NCBI RefSeq assembly: GCF_026013905.1
Contig: NZ_CP110257.1
Location: 2,837,501 to 2,901,500, forward strand
Source of the DNA: Schlegelella aquatica
Lineage (GTDB): Bacteria; Pseudomonadota; Gammaproteobacteria; Burkholderiales; Burkholderiaceae_C
Direction of reading: 5' to 3'
DNA: 64,000 nucleotides
The translations under genes were made by a program, and so were the position numbers. Under the pieces are notes generated by a model, which saw only the letters and a list, made by a program, of their open reading frames with translations, was not told where the DNA came from and ran no database searches. Positions 51,976 through 61,099 of the stretch are shown here, piece after piece. The first letter of the stretch is position 1, and each line of letters starts with the position of its first letter.

Positions 51976-53247
51976 ATGCCGGAACCCGCCCCCTACTACG
52001 ACGACCTCGAATGCCGCGACCCCGAGCAGCGCGAGCGCGCCCTCTTCGCTGCGCTGCCGGCACAGATCGCGCATGCGCGCGCGCAGGCCCCCGCCTACGC
52101 CGAACTGCTGCACGAGGTGGACCCCGACGCCATCACGTCCCGCGCGGCCCTCGCCCGACTGCCGGTGGTGCGCAAGCACGAGCTGCTGGAGCGCCAGAAG
52201 GCGCGGCGCGCCGACGATGTGTTCGGCGGTTTCGCCACCGTCGGCTGGCGCGGCCAGGGTCCCGGGCGCGGAGCGCGTCGCGTGTTCCAGTCGCCCGGCC
52301 CCCTGTACGAGCCCGAAGGCGCGGCCGCCGACTACTGGCGCATGGCCCGCGCGCTCTACGCGGCCGGCTTCCGCGCCGGTGACCTCATCCACAACAGCTT
52401 CAGCTATCACCTGACGCCCGCCGGCTCGATGATGGAAACGGGCGCCCACGCCATCGGGTGCACCGTCTTCGCCGGTGGCGTGGGCAACACCGAGCTGCAG
52501 TTGCAGGCGATCAGCGAGCTCAAGCCCCAGGGTTACGCCGGGACGCCGAGCTTTCTGAAGATCCTCCTGGACAAGGCGGCCGAAGCCGGCATCGGGCTGC
52601 CCTGGCTGCGCAAGGCCTTGGTCTCCGGCGAGGCGTTTCCGCCCTCGCTGCGCGACTGGCTGGCGGAGCGTGGCGTGCAGGCCTTCCAGTGCTACGCCAC
52701 GGCGGACCTCGGCCTGGTGGCCTACGAAACCCCGGCGCGCGAAGGGCTGGTGCTCGACGAGCACGTGATCGTCGAGATCGTGCGTCCCGGCACCGGCGAC
52801 CCGGTGGCCGAAGGCGAGGTGGGAGAAGTGGTCGTCACCACCCTCAACCCCGACTACCCCCTCATCCGTTTCGGCACCGGCGACCTGTCGGCCGTCCTGC
52901 CCGGACGCTGCCCCACCGGCCGCACGAACACGCGCATCCAAGGCTGGATGGGCCGGGCCGACCAAACCGCCAAGGTGCGCGGCATGTTCGTCCACCCCTC
53001 GCAGATCGCCGACGTCGCCCGCCGTCATCCCGAGATCGGGCGCGCGCGGCTCGTGGTCTCGGGCGAGATGGCTCAGGACCGGATGACCCTGCGCGCCGAA
53101 GTGGCCTCCCCGGCGCAAGGGCTGGCCGAGCGCATCGCGCAGACGCTGCGCGAGGTGACCAAGCTGCGCGGCGAGGTCGAGCTGTGTGCCCCGGGCACCC
53201 TGCCCAATGACGGCAAAGTGATCGAGGACGCCCGCCGCTACGAGTAG
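51976..53247 (+). CDS. Phenylacetate-CoA ligase (PaaK)-like adenylate-forming enzyme
   Basis: 423-aa member of the PaaK-like family, which activates aryl or other carboxylates to CoA esters. Seen: the N-terminal helical region with LPVVRKHELLERQ, HNSFSYHLTPAG, the YATADLGLVAYE active-site region, and the C-terminal RFGTGDLSAVLPG and GRADQTAKVRGMFVHPSQI. The usual Ser/Gly/Thr-rich ATP-binding loop is poorly conserved: the corresponding stretch reads FQSPGPLYEPEG. The start could instead be ATG 51952, overlapping the previous stop; 51976 has AAGGAG upstream. A strong terminator follows. Confidence 0.82.
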   Translation: MPEPAPYYDDLECRDPEQRERALFAALPAQIAHARAQAPAYAELLHEVDPDAITSRAALARLPVVRKHELLERQKARRADDVFGGFATVGWRGQGPGRGARRVFQSPGPLYEPEGAAADYWRMARALYAAGFRAGDLIHNSFSYHLTPAGSMMETGAHAIGCTVFAGGVGNTELQLQAISELKPQGYAGTPSFLKILLDKAAEAGIGLPWLRKALVSGEAFPPSLRDWLAERGVQAFQCYATADLGLVAYETPAREGLVLDEHVIVEIVRPGTGDPVAEGEVGEVVVTTLNPDYPLIRFGTGDLSAVLPGRCPTGRTNTRIQGWMGRADQTAKVRGMFVHPSQIADVARRHPEIGRARLVVSGEMAQDRMTLRAEVASPAQGLAERIAQTLREVTKLRGEVELCAPGTLPNDGKVIEDARRYE

Positions 53248-53256
53248 AAAAGAAAA

Positions 53257-53277
53257 GGGCGCCTGGGGGCGCCCTTT
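53257..53277. terminator. Bidirectional Rho-independent terminator
   Basis: GGGCGCC (53257-53263) pairs with GGCGCCC (53268-53274) around TGGG. TTT follows on the plus strand, and on the minus strand the hairpin is followed by TTTTCTTTT. It separates the convergent PaaK-like and rhodanese-like genes and serves both. Confidence 0.8.
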
Positions 53278-53326
53278 CGTCTGGTGCGGTCTGGGGGTCT
53301 GGTGAGGTCTTGCGCGTACGCTCGCC

Positions 53327-53872
53327 TCAGCGGGCGCCCGCGACCTCCCACAGGGCGAAGGGGTGCGGGCGGCGCAAGGCATGCGCCGCCATGCGCAGGT
53401 CGCGCTCGTTGTCGTCGCGCACCACGAGACGCTGCGGCACCGGGGCCCGCACCGCCACCTCCCGGCTGACCTTCCCCCCGGCCAGCTGCCATTCCTCGAG
53501 CCCGCCCACCAGCCAGTACACCTTGCCCGGAGACACGCTCTCCAGCCGCGCATGCAGACGCGCAGCCCCCTCATCGCCCGGCAGGCCGTACACCACCACG
53601 CCGCGCGAAAGGTCGATGCCCCGGGCGCTGACGAGCGCCTCCAGAGCGGCCAGGTCCAGGCTGTCGACGCGCGCCGACACGGCCCCCGGCAGGTGGCCCT
53701 GCGCATACGCCGCGGGCGCCCGTACGTCCCACGCGATCGCGCCGGAGGCCAGTGCTTCGCGCGCATGAGCCGCAGACACCGGCTCCGCATGGGCGGCGCC
53801 GGCCCAGAGCATGACGGCCACGGCCGCCCACGCGCTCAGCGCGCTCTTCCCGGATGCCCTGATGCCTGCCAT
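53327..53872 (-). CDS. Exported rhodanese-like protein lacking the catalytic cysteine
   Basis: 181-aa protein with a signal peptide (MAGIRASGKSALSAWAAVAV, then GAAHA, cleavage about residue 30). The rhodanese fold is clear: AIAWDVRAPAAYAQGHLPGAV is the CH2A-type start and VYWLVGGLEEWQLAGG the end. The active-site loop reads VVVYGLPGDEGAAR, with Gly where the sulfur-carrying Cys should be, so sulfurtransferase activity is not expected. It might bind a ligand or protein in the periplasm. It is divergent from the Bug gene. Confidence 0.83.
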   Translation of the reverse strand: MAGIRASGKSALSAWAAVAVMLWAGAAHAEPVSAAHAREALASGAIAWDVRAPAAYAQGHLPGAVSARVDSLDLAALEALVSARGIDLSRGVVVYGLPGDEGAARLHARLESVSPGKVYWLVGGLEEWQLAGGKVSREVAVRAPVPQRLVVRDDNERDLRMAAHALRRPHPFALWEVAGAR

Positions 53873-53915
53873 GACTGCTCTCCTGATGCGATGGAGCGAG
53901 GGTAGACACCGCCCT

Positions 53916-53945
53916 TATGGACGTCCAATACACTTTCGGAATTCC
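53916..53945 (+). promoter_or_regulatory. Paired palindromic operators upstream of the Bug gene
   Basis: A near-perfect 15-bp dyad (53916-53930) is centred on GGACGTCC, and GGAATTCC lies at 53938-53945, about two helical turns apart. The T-N11-A-like layout resembles LysR-type regulator sites, but no LysR gene is adjacent. Confidence 0.4.
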
Positions 53946-54037
53946 CAAATCACTGCTACACATATAGAAGCGCAGCGCGCCGGACCTAGGGGCGCTCCTT
54001 ACGTAGTTCCCACCGGGCGGCGGGGGCGCCCGGCCCT

Positions 54038-54043
54038 TAGCAT
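54038..54043 (+). promoter_or_regulatory. Candidate -10 (TAGCAT) for the Bug gene
   Basis: TAGCAT, in the same context (TAGCATCG) as upstream of ptsI and the acyl-CoA ligase operon, would give a 5' UTR of about 47 nt to the ATG at 54097. No clear -35 is visible. Confidence 0.35.
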
Positions 54044-54096
54044 CGGCCGGTCTTTCGGACTCGCACCGAGAGTCCCTTTCCGCTTAGGAGACACGC

Positions 54097-55071
54097 ATGA
54101 AACGTCTGCTGATGGCCGCCGCGGTCGCGGCCCTGACCTCCGGGGCAGCCTACGCTCAGGACTACCCCACCAAGCCGGTGACCTTCGTCGTTCCGTTCGC
54201 GGCGGGCGGGCCGACCGACAAGGTGGCGCGCGACCTGGCCGACACCATGCGCAAGGCGCTGGGGGGCCAGATCATCATTGAGAACGTCGCGGGCGCCGGC
54301 GGCACCCTGGGCGCCACCAAGGTCGCCAAGGCCGCACCGGACGGCTACACGATCCTGCTGGCGCACGTGGCGATGGCCACCTCGCCCGCGCTGTACCGCA
54401 ACCTCCAGTACAAGACGCTGGAGGACTTCGAGTACATCGGCCTCATCAACGAAGTGCCGATGACGCTGATCGGCCGTCCCACGCTGCCGGCCAACAACTA
54501 CGCCGAGCTGCTCAAGTGGCTCAACGACAACAAGGGCAAGATCAACCTGGCCAACGCGGGCCTCGGCTCGGCCTCGCACCTGTGCGGCCTGCTGTTCATG
54601 TCCACCCTCAAGATCGACATGACCACCGTGCCGTACAAGGGCACCGGCCCCGCGATGACCGACCTGATCGGCGGCCAGGTCGATCTGATGTGCGACCAGA
54701 CCACCAACACCACCACGCAGATCGAGGGCGGCAAGGTGAAGGCCTATGCCGTGACCACGGCGAAGCGCCTGGCCACGCCGGCGCTCAAGCACCTGCCCAC
54801 CCTCGACGAGTCGGGACTCAAGGGATTCAACGTCACGATCTGGCACGGGCTGTACGCGCCCAAGGGCACGCCCAAGCCTGTCCTCGACAAGCTCAATGCC
54901 GCCCTCAAGACGGCGCTGAAGGACCCCGAGTTCCTGAAGCGCCAGGAATCGCTCGGTGCGGTGGTGGTGACGGACAACCGCGTCAATCCGGCGGATCACA
55001 AGAAGTTCGTGGAAGCCGAGATCAACAAGTGGGGCCCGGTCATCAAGGCCGCAGGCCAGTACGCCGACTGA
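54097..55071 (+). CDS. Bug family (tripartite tricarboxylate transporter) substrate-binding protein
   Basis: 324-aa periplasmic binding protein. Signal peptide MKRLLMAAAVAALTSGAAYA is followed by the Bug hallmark YPTKPVTFVVPFAAGGPTD. Other family blocks: IENVAGAGGTLGATKVAKA, VPYKGTGPAMTDLIGGQVD and the ADPHKK-like terminus NPADHKKFVEAEINKWG. RBS TAGGAG lies upstream. No TctA/TctB membrane genes are nearby, as is typical for the many orphan Bug proteins of Burkholderiales. The ligand is a carboxylate or small organic acid by family analogy. Confidence 0.94.
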   Translation: MKRLLMAAAVAALTSGAAYAQDYPTKPVTFVVPFAAGGPTDKVARDLADTMRKALGGQIIIENVAGAGGTLGATKVAKAAPDGYTILLAHVAMATSPALYRNLQYKTLEDFEYIGLINEVPMTLIGRPTLPANNYAELLKWLNDNKGKINLANAGLGSASHLCGLLFMSTLKIDMTTVPYKGTGPAMTDLIGGQVDLMCDQTTNTTTQIEGGKVKAYAVTTAKRLATPALKHLPTLDESGLKGFNVTIWHGLYAPKGTPKPVLDKLNAALKTALKDPEFLKRQESLGAVVVTDNRVNPADHKKFVEAEINKWGPVIKAAGQYAD

Positions 55072-55115
55072 GCGGGCCGGCCACGCCGCCAAGGCGGTGG
55101 GCCGCAGCGCGCACG

Positions 55116-55138
55116 GGCCGCCTTCGGGCGGCCTTTTT
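55116..55138 (+). terminator. Rho-independent terminator of the Bug gene
   Basis: GGCCGCC (55116-55122) pairs with GGCGGCC (55127-55133) around a TTCG tetraloop, followed by TTTTT. It begins 45 nt after the stop codon. Confidence 0.85.
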
Positions 55139-55161
55139 CATGGCCGCCCGGCAGGCGGGCG

Positions 55162-55614
55162 TCACGCCCCTTCGGCGGCGAACCGCAGCGGTATCGTCAC
55201 CGGCCCGTCGTTGACGAGGTGCACCTGCATGTGGGCGCCGAAACGGCCGGTGGCAACCTGCGGATGCGCAGCGCGCAAGCGCGACACCACATGCTCGTAG
55301 AGCTGCCGCCCCTGCTGCGGCGGCGCCGCCCCGGCGAAGCTCGGACGATTCCCGCCCGAGGTGTCGGCGGCCAGCGTGAACTGCGAGACGATCAGCAGGC
55401 CGCCTCCGACGTCCTGCACGCTGCGGTTCATCTTGCCCGCCTCGTCCGAGAAGATGCGCAGCTTGAGCAGCTTGGCGACCAGCTGGTCCGCCTGGGCCTC
55501 GGTGTCGCCCGGCTCGGCGCACACGAAGACGAGCAGCCCCCGGCCGATCGCGCCCACCACCTCGCCCGCCACTTCGACGCGCGCTTCGGCCACCCGCTGC
55601 ACCAGCGCCAGCAC
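55162..55614 (-). CDS. dtd: D-aminoacyl-tRNA deacylase (Dtd)
   Basis: 150-aa cytoplasmic enzyme that hydrolyses D-aminoacyl-tRNAs and glycyl-tRNA(Ala). The catalytic [17 protein letters not shown] region and the cross-subunit Gly-Pro motif in NDGPVTIPL are intact. The start [15 protein letters not shown] is canonical. It lies 1 nt after the CDF transporter stop, so the two are co-transcribed. Confidence 0.95.
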   Translation of the reverse strand: MLALVQRVAEARVEVAGEVVGAIGRGLLVFVCAEPGDTEAQADQLVAKLLKLRIFSDEAGKMNRSVQDVGGGLLIVSQFTLAADTSGGNRPSFAGAAPPQQGRQLYEHVVSRLRAAHPQVATGRFGAHMQVHLVNDGPVTIPLRFAAEGA

Positions 55615-55615
55615 C

Positions 55616-56536
55616 TCAGCCCTCCTCGATCGGGTCGTGCCCGGTGCCCGGCTGCGCGGCCAGCGGTTCCGCGGCCACGGGGGCGAGCTCGATCGTCACC
55701 CGCAGCCCGGGCACCCGCTCGATCAGCGCGGCGGCGAGCGTCTGCCGCAACTGCATCGCCCGGCCCACGCTCCATTGCTCGGGCACGTGCAAGTGCAGTT
55801 CGCAGAAGCGATGCCGCCCGGCGCGCCGCGTGCGCAAGTCGTCCGCGCGCACCCCATCGGCGGCCCACCCCTGCACGTGGGCGGCGATGACGGCCTCGAT
55901 CTGACGCTGCTCCTCGGGGTCCAGGGCGCGGTCCATCAGCCCGTGGGCCGAACGGTAGAGCAAGGAAGCGCCTTCGCGCACGATGTTCAGCGCGACGGCG
56001 ATCGCCAACACCGGGTCCAGCCACTGCCAGCCGGTGACGGGCACGAGCAGGAGCCCCGCCACCACCCCGGCCGAGGTGTACACGTCGGTCATCAGGTGCC
56101 GTGCGTCGGCCTCGAGCGCGATCGAGTGATGCTCCCGAGAGGCGCGCATGAGCATCCAGGCGACGCCCGCGTTGATGAACGAGCTCAGCACGCTCAGGGC
56201 CATGCCGAGGCCCAGGGTTTCCAGCGGCTGAGGCCGCAGCAGCCGGTCCACCGCCGCCACCATGATGGCCAGGGCCGCGAGGAAGATCAACAGGCCTTCC
56301 AAGGCGCTCGAGAAGTACTCGGCCTTGGCATGTCCGTAGTGGTGTTCCGAATCCGCCGGCCGCTGGGAGACGCTCACCATCCACAGCGCAAAGAGCGCCG
56401 CGGCGAGGTTCACCACCGATTCCAGCGCATCGGACAGCAGCCCCACCGAATCGGTCACCCACCAGGCGCCCGTCTTGAGCGCGATGGTGGCCACCGCCGC
56501 GGCGACCGACAGATGCAGATAGCGCTGGATCTTCAC
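55616..56536 (-). CDS. Cation diffusion facilitator family metal exporter (FieF-like)
   Basis: 306-aa inner-membrane metal/proton antiporter with six transmembrane helices (about residues 8-180). The metal site residues are in SDALESVVN (helix 2) and [11 protein letters not shown] (helix 5), and [10 protein letters not shown] is the conserved loop after helix 2. A cytoplasmic CDF domain follows (about 205-290, with CELHLHVPE). Zn, Fe, Co or Cd are possible substrates. It is downstream of tyrS with an 10-nt gap and upstream of dtd. Confidence 0.9.
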   Translation of the reverse strand: MKIQRYLHLSVAAAVATIALKTGAWWVTDSVGLLSDALESVVNLAAALFALWMVSVSQRPADSEHHYGHAKAEYFSSALEGLLIFLAALAIMVAAVDRLLRPQPLETLGLGMALSVLSSFINAGVAWMLMRASREHHSIALEADARHLMTDVYTSAGVVAGLLLVPVTGWQWLDPVLAIAVALNIVREGASLLYRSAHGLMDRALDPEEQRQIEAVIAAHVQGWAADGVRADDLRTRRAGRHRFCELHLHVPEQWSVGRAMQLRQTLAAALIERVPGLRVTIELAPVAAEPLAAQPGTGHDPIEEG

Positions 56537-56546
56537 CGACGGAGGC

Positions 56547-57824
56547 TCAGGCCAGCGTCACGCGCGCGAACTTGCGCTTGCCCACCTGCACCACGTACGT
56601 GCCGCTCGAAAGCTTCAGGGCCCGGTCTGAGACCACCGCCCCATCCACGCGCACGCCGCCCTGGTCGACCAGACGCAGGGCCTCGCTGGTGGAAGGCGCA
56701 AGCCCGGCCTGCTTGAGCAGCGCACCGATGGCCAGCGGCGCGCCCGGCAGGCTCACCTCGGGGATCTCGTCCGGCACGCCCCCTCGCGCGCGCAGGTTGA
56801 AGTCCGCCTCGGCCTCGTCGGCCGCGCGGGCGCTGTGGAAGCGGGCCGTGATCTCCTTGGCCAGCAGCACCTTCACCTCCTTGGGATTGCGCCCATCGGC
56901 CACCTCCCGCCGGAGCTTGGCGATCTCGGCCTCCGAGCGGAAACTGAGCAGCGTGAAGTACTTCCACATCAGCTCGTCGCTGATCGACAAGAGCTTGGCG
57001 AACATGTCGTTCGCCGGCTCGGTGATGCCCACGTAGTTTCCCTTGGACTTGGACATCTTCTCGACGCCGTCCAGGCCCTCGAGCAGCGGCATGGTGAGGA
57101 TGCACTGCGGCTCCTGCCCGTACTCCTGCTGCAGGTGGCGTCCCATGAGCAGGTTGAACTTCTGGTCCGTGCCGCCGAGCTCCAGATCGGCGCGCAGCGC
57201 CACGGAGTCGTAGCCTTGCATCAGCGGATACAGGAACTCGTGGATCGAGATGGGGGTGCCGGCCTTGAAGCGCTTGGTGAAGTCGTCGCGCTCCATCATG
57301 CGCGCGACGGTGTACTTCGCGGCGAGCTGGATCATGCCCCGCGCGCCCAGCGCATCGCTCCACTCGGAGTTGTAGCGGATCTCGGTCTTCTCCGGGTCCA
57401 GCACCAGACTCGCCTGCTTGTAGTAGGTCTCGGCGTTCGCCTTGATCTGCTCGGCGGTCAGCGGCGGGCGGGTGGTGTTGCGCCCGGACGGGTCGCCGAT
57501 CATCGAGGTGAAGTCCCCGATCAGGAAGATCACCGTGTGCCCCAGGTCCTGGAGCTGCCGCATCTTGTTCAGGACCACCGTGTGGCCGAGGTGGATGTCC
57601 GGCGCAGTGGGGTCCAGGCCCAGCTTGATACGAAGTGGCACGCCTGTTGCTTCAGCCCGCGCGAGTTTGTGCAGCCACTCCGTTTCGGGCAACAACTCCT
57701 CACAGCCGCGTAACGAGATGTTCATGGCCTCCCGAACTTTGTCCGTGATCGGGTATTTCGGGGCCGGCGATGACAAATCTTGCGCGGGAGCCGCGGCGGA
57801 AGGCTGAGATGTAACCGAGGACAT
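56547..57824 (-). CDS. tyrS: Tyrosine-tRNA ligase (TyrS)
   Basis: 425-aa class I aminoacyl-tRNA synthetase. The HIGH-like motif is HLGH at about residues 77-80, KMSKS is at about 257-261, and an S4 RNA-binding domain is at the C-terminus (about 360-425). It has a non-conserved N-terminal extension of about 20 residues. ATG 57824 is chosen; an upstream TTG at 57881 adds 19 doubtful residues. No strong SD is visible. It heads the tyrS-CDF-dtd set on the minus strand and is divergent from the M23 peptidase gene. Confidence 0.95.
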   Translation of the reverse strand: MSSVTSQPSAAAPAQDLSSPAPKYPITDKVREAMNISLRGCEELLPETEWLHKLARAEATGVPLRIKLGLDPTAPDIHLGHTVVLNKMRQLQDLGHTVIFLIGDFTSMIGDPSGRNTTRPPLTAEQIKANAETYYKQASLVLDPEKTEIRYNSEWSDALGARGMIQLAAKYTVARMMERDDFTKRFKAGTPISIHEFLYPLMQGYDSVALRADLELGGTDQKFNLLMGRHLQQEYGQEPQCILTMPLLEGLDGVEKMSKSKGNYVGITEPANDMFAKLLSISDELMWKYFTLLSFRSEAEIAKLRREVADGRNPKEVKVLLAKEITARFHSARAADEAEADFNLRARGGVPDEIPEVSLPGAPLAIGALLKQAGLAPSTSEALRLVDQGGVRVDGAVVSDRALKLSSGTYVVQVGKRKFARVTLA

Positions 57825-58116
57825 AGGGGGTTTTTCAGTAGGGGCAAAGGGGGTGGCGGCTCTATACTCCGCCGCACTCAATCCCCTGGCTATCGGTGCT
57901 TCGGCATTCTAGGGGCTGTCGGTGGGCCCACCCCGCGACCGATGCTGTTCGGCCACGGCGGGTGACAGGCCTGCCCCGGCTCCCGGCGCGAAGGCACGGC
58001 GGCCGGCACATGGCCGGATCGGCGGCCTCGCAGAAGTGACGGCAACGTCACCACGAAGCGAGGGTTCATCGGGGCGCCCCACGGGACGCTCCCACGTTTA
58101 ACACAAGACGCATCCA

Positions 58117-59493
58117 GTGAACGACACCTTGGAGTCCTTGGAGCGCGGGTTCGGTCGGGCGATGGCCTGGGCACACGAGCATCGCCGCGGCATCACGGCC
58201 GCCATCCTCACGCTGCTGCTCGGGACCGGCATCACCGCCTTCGGCGTGGCGCCGCTCGCTCCCGACGCCGCGGACCTGCCCCGCCGCCTCATCGCCGAGG
58301 AGGTGCAGCCCCTGCCGATCGATGAACAGATCGAGGCGCTGAACGACCACGTCCTCGAACTCAACCGCAACGACCTCACCCGCGCGAGCGACACGGCCGA
58401 CACGCTGCTGACCCGGCTGGGCGTCACCGACGCCGCCGCCGCGGCCTTCCTGCGCCAGGACCCGCTGGGTCGGCTGGTGTTGCAGGGCCGCCCCGGCAAG
58501 ATGGTGCAGGCCACCGCCGGCGAGCTGGGGCAGTTGCGCCAGCTGGTGGTGCGCTACCCGGCCGAGAAGGACACGCAGTTCTCGACCCACTTCACGCGGC
58601 TTTCGATCACGCGCGAAGGCGAGTCCTTCAAGGTCACCAAGGAGCAGGCCCCCCTCGCCGCCCGCGTGCGTCTGGGCGGCGGGGTGATCCACAGCTCGCT
58701 CTTCGCGGCGACCGACGCCGCCCGCATCCCGGACACGGTGGCGACCCAGCTCGCCGAGATCTTCTCGAACGAGATCGACTTCCGGCGCGACCTGCGCCGC
58801 GGCGACCGGTTCACGGTGCTCTACGAAGCCCTCGAAGCCGACGGCGAGCCCGTCACCTGGAATCAGGCGGCCGGCCGGGTGCTGGCGGCCCAGTTCACCA
58901 ACAACGGCAAGACGTTCGAGGCCGTGTGGTACCAGGAGCCGGGCGGCAAGGGCGGCTACTTCGACTTCAACGGCCAGAGCATGCGGCGCGCCTTCCTGTC
59001 CTCGCCGATGGAGTTCTCCCGGATGACGTCGGGGTTCGCGATGCGATTCCACCCGATCCACAAGACCTGGCGCCGCCACCTGGGCGTGGACTACGCCGCC
59101 CCGACCGGCACACCGGTGCGCACGGTGGGTGACGGCGTGGTGGACTTCGCCGGCGTGCAGAACGGCTACGGCAACGTCGTCTACATCAAGCACGGCGCAG
59201 ACCGCGTGACCGTCTATGCGCACCTGAGCCGCATCGACGTGCGCAAGGGCCAGCGCGTCGAGCAAGGCCAGCGCATCGGTGCGGTGGGCGCCACCGGCTG
59301 GGCCACGGGCCCTCACCTGCACTTCGAGTTCCGCGAGCGCGGCGAGCAGGTCGATCCGCTGCGCGTCGCCCGATCGTCCGAAACCTACACCTTGTCGCCG
59401 GCCATGCGCGAGCGCTTCCTCGCCCACGCGCAGACGCTCAAGGCCCAACTGGCGGTCGCCGCCGCTCAGCAGCAGCTGGCCAGCGCCGAGTGA
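58117..59493 (+). CDS. M23 family metallopeptidase (peptidoglycan endopeptidase type)
   Basis: 458-aa inner-membrane-anchored periplasmic peptidase expected to cut peptidoglycan cross-links or regulate such cuts. An N-terminal transmembrane helix (about residues 27-46) precedes an OapA/LysM-like region (about 70-300). The LytM domain has its first ligand His at about 321 in HLGVDYAAPTGTPV and the second pair in PHLHFE (about 400-402), so the zinc site is complete and the enzyme is probably active. The start is GTG. The anmK start overlaps its stop by 4 nt, tying cell-wall cleavage to recycling. Confidence 0.92.
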   Translation: MNDTLESLERGFGRAMAWAHEHRRGITAAILTLLLGTGITAFGVAPLAPDAADLPRRLIAEEVQPLPIDEQIEALNDHVLELNRNDLTRASDTADTLLTRLGVTDAAAAAFLRQDPLGRLVLQGRPGKMVQATAGELGQLRQLVVRYPAEKDTQFSTHFTRLSITREGESFKVTKEQAPLAARVRLGGGVIHSSLFAATDAARIPDTVATQLAEIFSNEIDFRRDLRRGDRFTVLYEALEADGEPVTWNQAAGRVLAAQFTNNGKTFEAVWYQEPGGKGGYFDFNGQSMRRAFLSSPMEFSRMTSGFAMRFHPIHKTWRRHLGVDYAAPTGTPVRTVGDGVVDFAGVQNGYGNVVYIKHGADRVTVYAHLSRIDVRKGQRVEQGQRIGAVGATGWATGPHLHFEFRERGEQVDPLRVARSSETYTLSPAMRERFLAHAQTLKAQLAVAAAQQQLASAE

Positions 59494-60611
59494 CCGCTCG
59501 CACCGGCCTCTACATCGGCCTGATGTCCGGCACCTCGCTGGACGGCGTGGACGGGGTGCTGGCGCGCTTTGGCGAAGCAGGTGCGCTGCAGGTCCTCGCG
59601 CACGCCGCGCGCCCCTTCGACCCGGCCTTCAAGGCCGAGTTGCTCGCCCTGAACACCCCGGGGCCGGACGAACTCCATCGCGCGGCGCTCGCCGCCAACG
59701 GCCTGGCACGCCGATACGCGCAGGCGGTGCAGGACCTGTTGCAGGCGGCCGGCCTGCGCCCCGACGAGATCGTCGCCATCGGCGCTCACGGGCAGACGGT
59801 GCGCCACCGGCCGGGCGAGTTCGACGGCACCGGCTACACGATCCAGCTCTTCCAGCCCTCGTTGCTCGCCGAGCTGAGCGGCATCGCCGTGGTAGCCGAT
59901 TTCCGCTCCCGGGACGTGGCCGCTGGCGGCCAGGGCGCCCCGCTCGCCCCCGCCTTCCACCGCGGCGTGTTCGCCCGGGCGGACCGCGAAGTGGCCGTTC
60001 TCAACGTGGGCGGCATCGCCAACCTCACCTTGCTGCCGCCCACAGGCCCGGTGCTCGGCTTCGACTGCGGCCCGGGCAACGTGCTGATGGACCTGTGGTG
60101 CGAGCGCCAGCTGGGCCAGCCCTATGACGCGGGCGGCCGCTGGGCAGCGAGCGGCCGGGTGGCTCCGGCGCTGCTGACGCTGCTGTACGCCGAGCCCTGG
60201 CTGGCCCTGCCGCCGCCCAAGAGCACGGGCCGCGACCTGTTCCACGCGAACTGGCTGCAGGAGCGGCTGGACGCCTTGCCGGCCCTGGCACCCGAGGACG
60301 TGCAGGCCACGCTGTGCGAGTTCACCGCCGCGTGCTGTGCGGCGCAGCTGCGCCGGCACGCCCCGGCCACTGCCGAACTGGTCGTCTGCGGCGGGGGGGC
60401 TTACAACGAGCACCTGCTGTCGCGTCTGGCCGCCTTGCTGCCCGGCTGCCGCGTGGTCACGAGCGATGAGCGGGGCTTGCCGCCCCTGCAAGTCGAGGCC
60501 GCCGCCTTCGCCTGGCTGGCGCGCGAGCGCATGGAGGGGCGGCCCGGCAACTTGCCGGAAGTCACCGGCGCCGCCGGTCCTCGGCTCCTGGGGGGCGTCT
60601 ACGCGCCGTAG
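59490..60611 (+). CDS. anmK: Anhydro-N-acetylmuramic acid kinase (AnmK)
   Basis: 373-aa cytoplasmic kinase that cleaves the 1,6-anhydro ring of recycled anhydroMurNAc and phosphorylates it to MurNAc-6-P. The start GLYIGLMSGTSLDGVD is the family signature; IGAHGQTVRHRP, NVGGIANLT and DCGPGNVLMD follow, and VVCGGGAYNEHLL is near the C-terminus. The start GTG lies in the peptidase stop (GTGA). Confidence 0.95.
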   Translation: MTARTGLYIGLMSGTSLDGVDGVLARFGEAGALQVLAHAARPFDPAFKAELLALNTPGPDELHRAALAANGLARRYAQAVQDLLQAAGLRPDEIVAIGAHGQTVRHRPGEFDGTGYTIQLFQPSLLAELSGIAVVADFRSRDVAAGGQGAPLAPAFHRGVFARADREVAVLNVGGIANLTLLPPTGPVLGFDCGPGNVLMDLWCERQLGQPYDAGGRWAASGRVAPALLTLLYAEPWLALPPPKSTGRDLFHANWLQERLDALPALAPEDVQATLCEFTAACCAAQLRRHAPATAELVVCGGGAYNEHLLSRLAALLPGCRVVTSDERGLPPLQVEAAAFAWLARERMEGRPGNLPEVTGAAGPRLLGGVYAP

Positions 60612-60635
60612 ACGAGTGGGGCGACGAGAAACGAA

Positions 60636-60657
60636 GAAGCCGCCCGCAGGCGGCTTC
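60636..60657. terminator. Bidirectional terminator hairpin between anmK and erpA
   Basis: GAAGCCGCC (60636-60644) pairs perfectly with GGCGGCTTC (60649-60657). It lies 24 nt past the anmK stop and 25 nt past the convergent erpA stop. The U-tracts are short, so efficiency may be moderate. Confidence 0.65.
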
Positions 60658-60682
60658 TCGCGCGTGTGGCGCCGAGCGTCGA

Positions 60683-61060
60683 TCAGACCGAGAAGCTCGA
60701 CCCGCACCCGCAGGTGGTGGTCGCGTTCGGGTTCTTGATGACGAACTGAGCGCCTTCCAGGTCTTCCTTGTAGTCGATCTCGGCGCCGATCAGGTATTGC
60801 AGGCTCATCGCGTCGATGAGCAGCGTCACGCCGTTCTTCTCCATCTTCGTGTCGTCCTCGTTGACGATCTCGTCGAAGGTGAAGCCGTACTGGAAGCCCG
60901 AGCAGCCGCCGCCTTGCACGAAGACGCGCAGCTTGAGCTCCGGGTTGCCCTCCTCATCGACCAGCTGCTTGACCTTCTGGGCCGCGCTGTCGGTGAAGAT
61001 GATGGGCGCCGGCATCTCCTCGGCGACGGGGGTGGAAAGGGTTTCGGCTGCTGCGCTCAT
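60683..61060 (-). CDS. erpA: Iron-sulfur cluster insertion protein ErpA
   Basis: 125-aa A-type carrier that delivers Fe-S clusters to apoproteins. The three cluster cysteines are in [11 protein letters not shown] and TTCGCGSSF. The leader is about 15 residues longer than E. coli ErpA. ATG 61060 is followed by [10 protein letters not shown]. Single gene between anmK and argC. Confidence 0.95.
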   Translation of the reverse strand: MSAAAETLSTPVAEEMPAPIIFTDSAAQKVKQLVDEEGNPELKLRVFVQGGGCSGFQYGFTFDEIVNEDDTKMEKNGVTLLIDAMSLQYLIGAEIDYKEDLEGAQFVIKNPNATTTCGCGSSFSV

Positions 61061-61093
61061 GCGGACTCCTGGCGGTCGGGAAAGGCTGCCCTC

Positions 61094-61099
61094 ATTATC
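61094..61099 (-). promoter_or_regulatory. Candidate -10 (GATAAT) for erpA
   Basis: On the minus strand GATAAT sits 34 nt upstream of the erpA ATG. No good -35 is seen 17 nt further up. Transcription would start near 61087. Confidence 0.35.
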
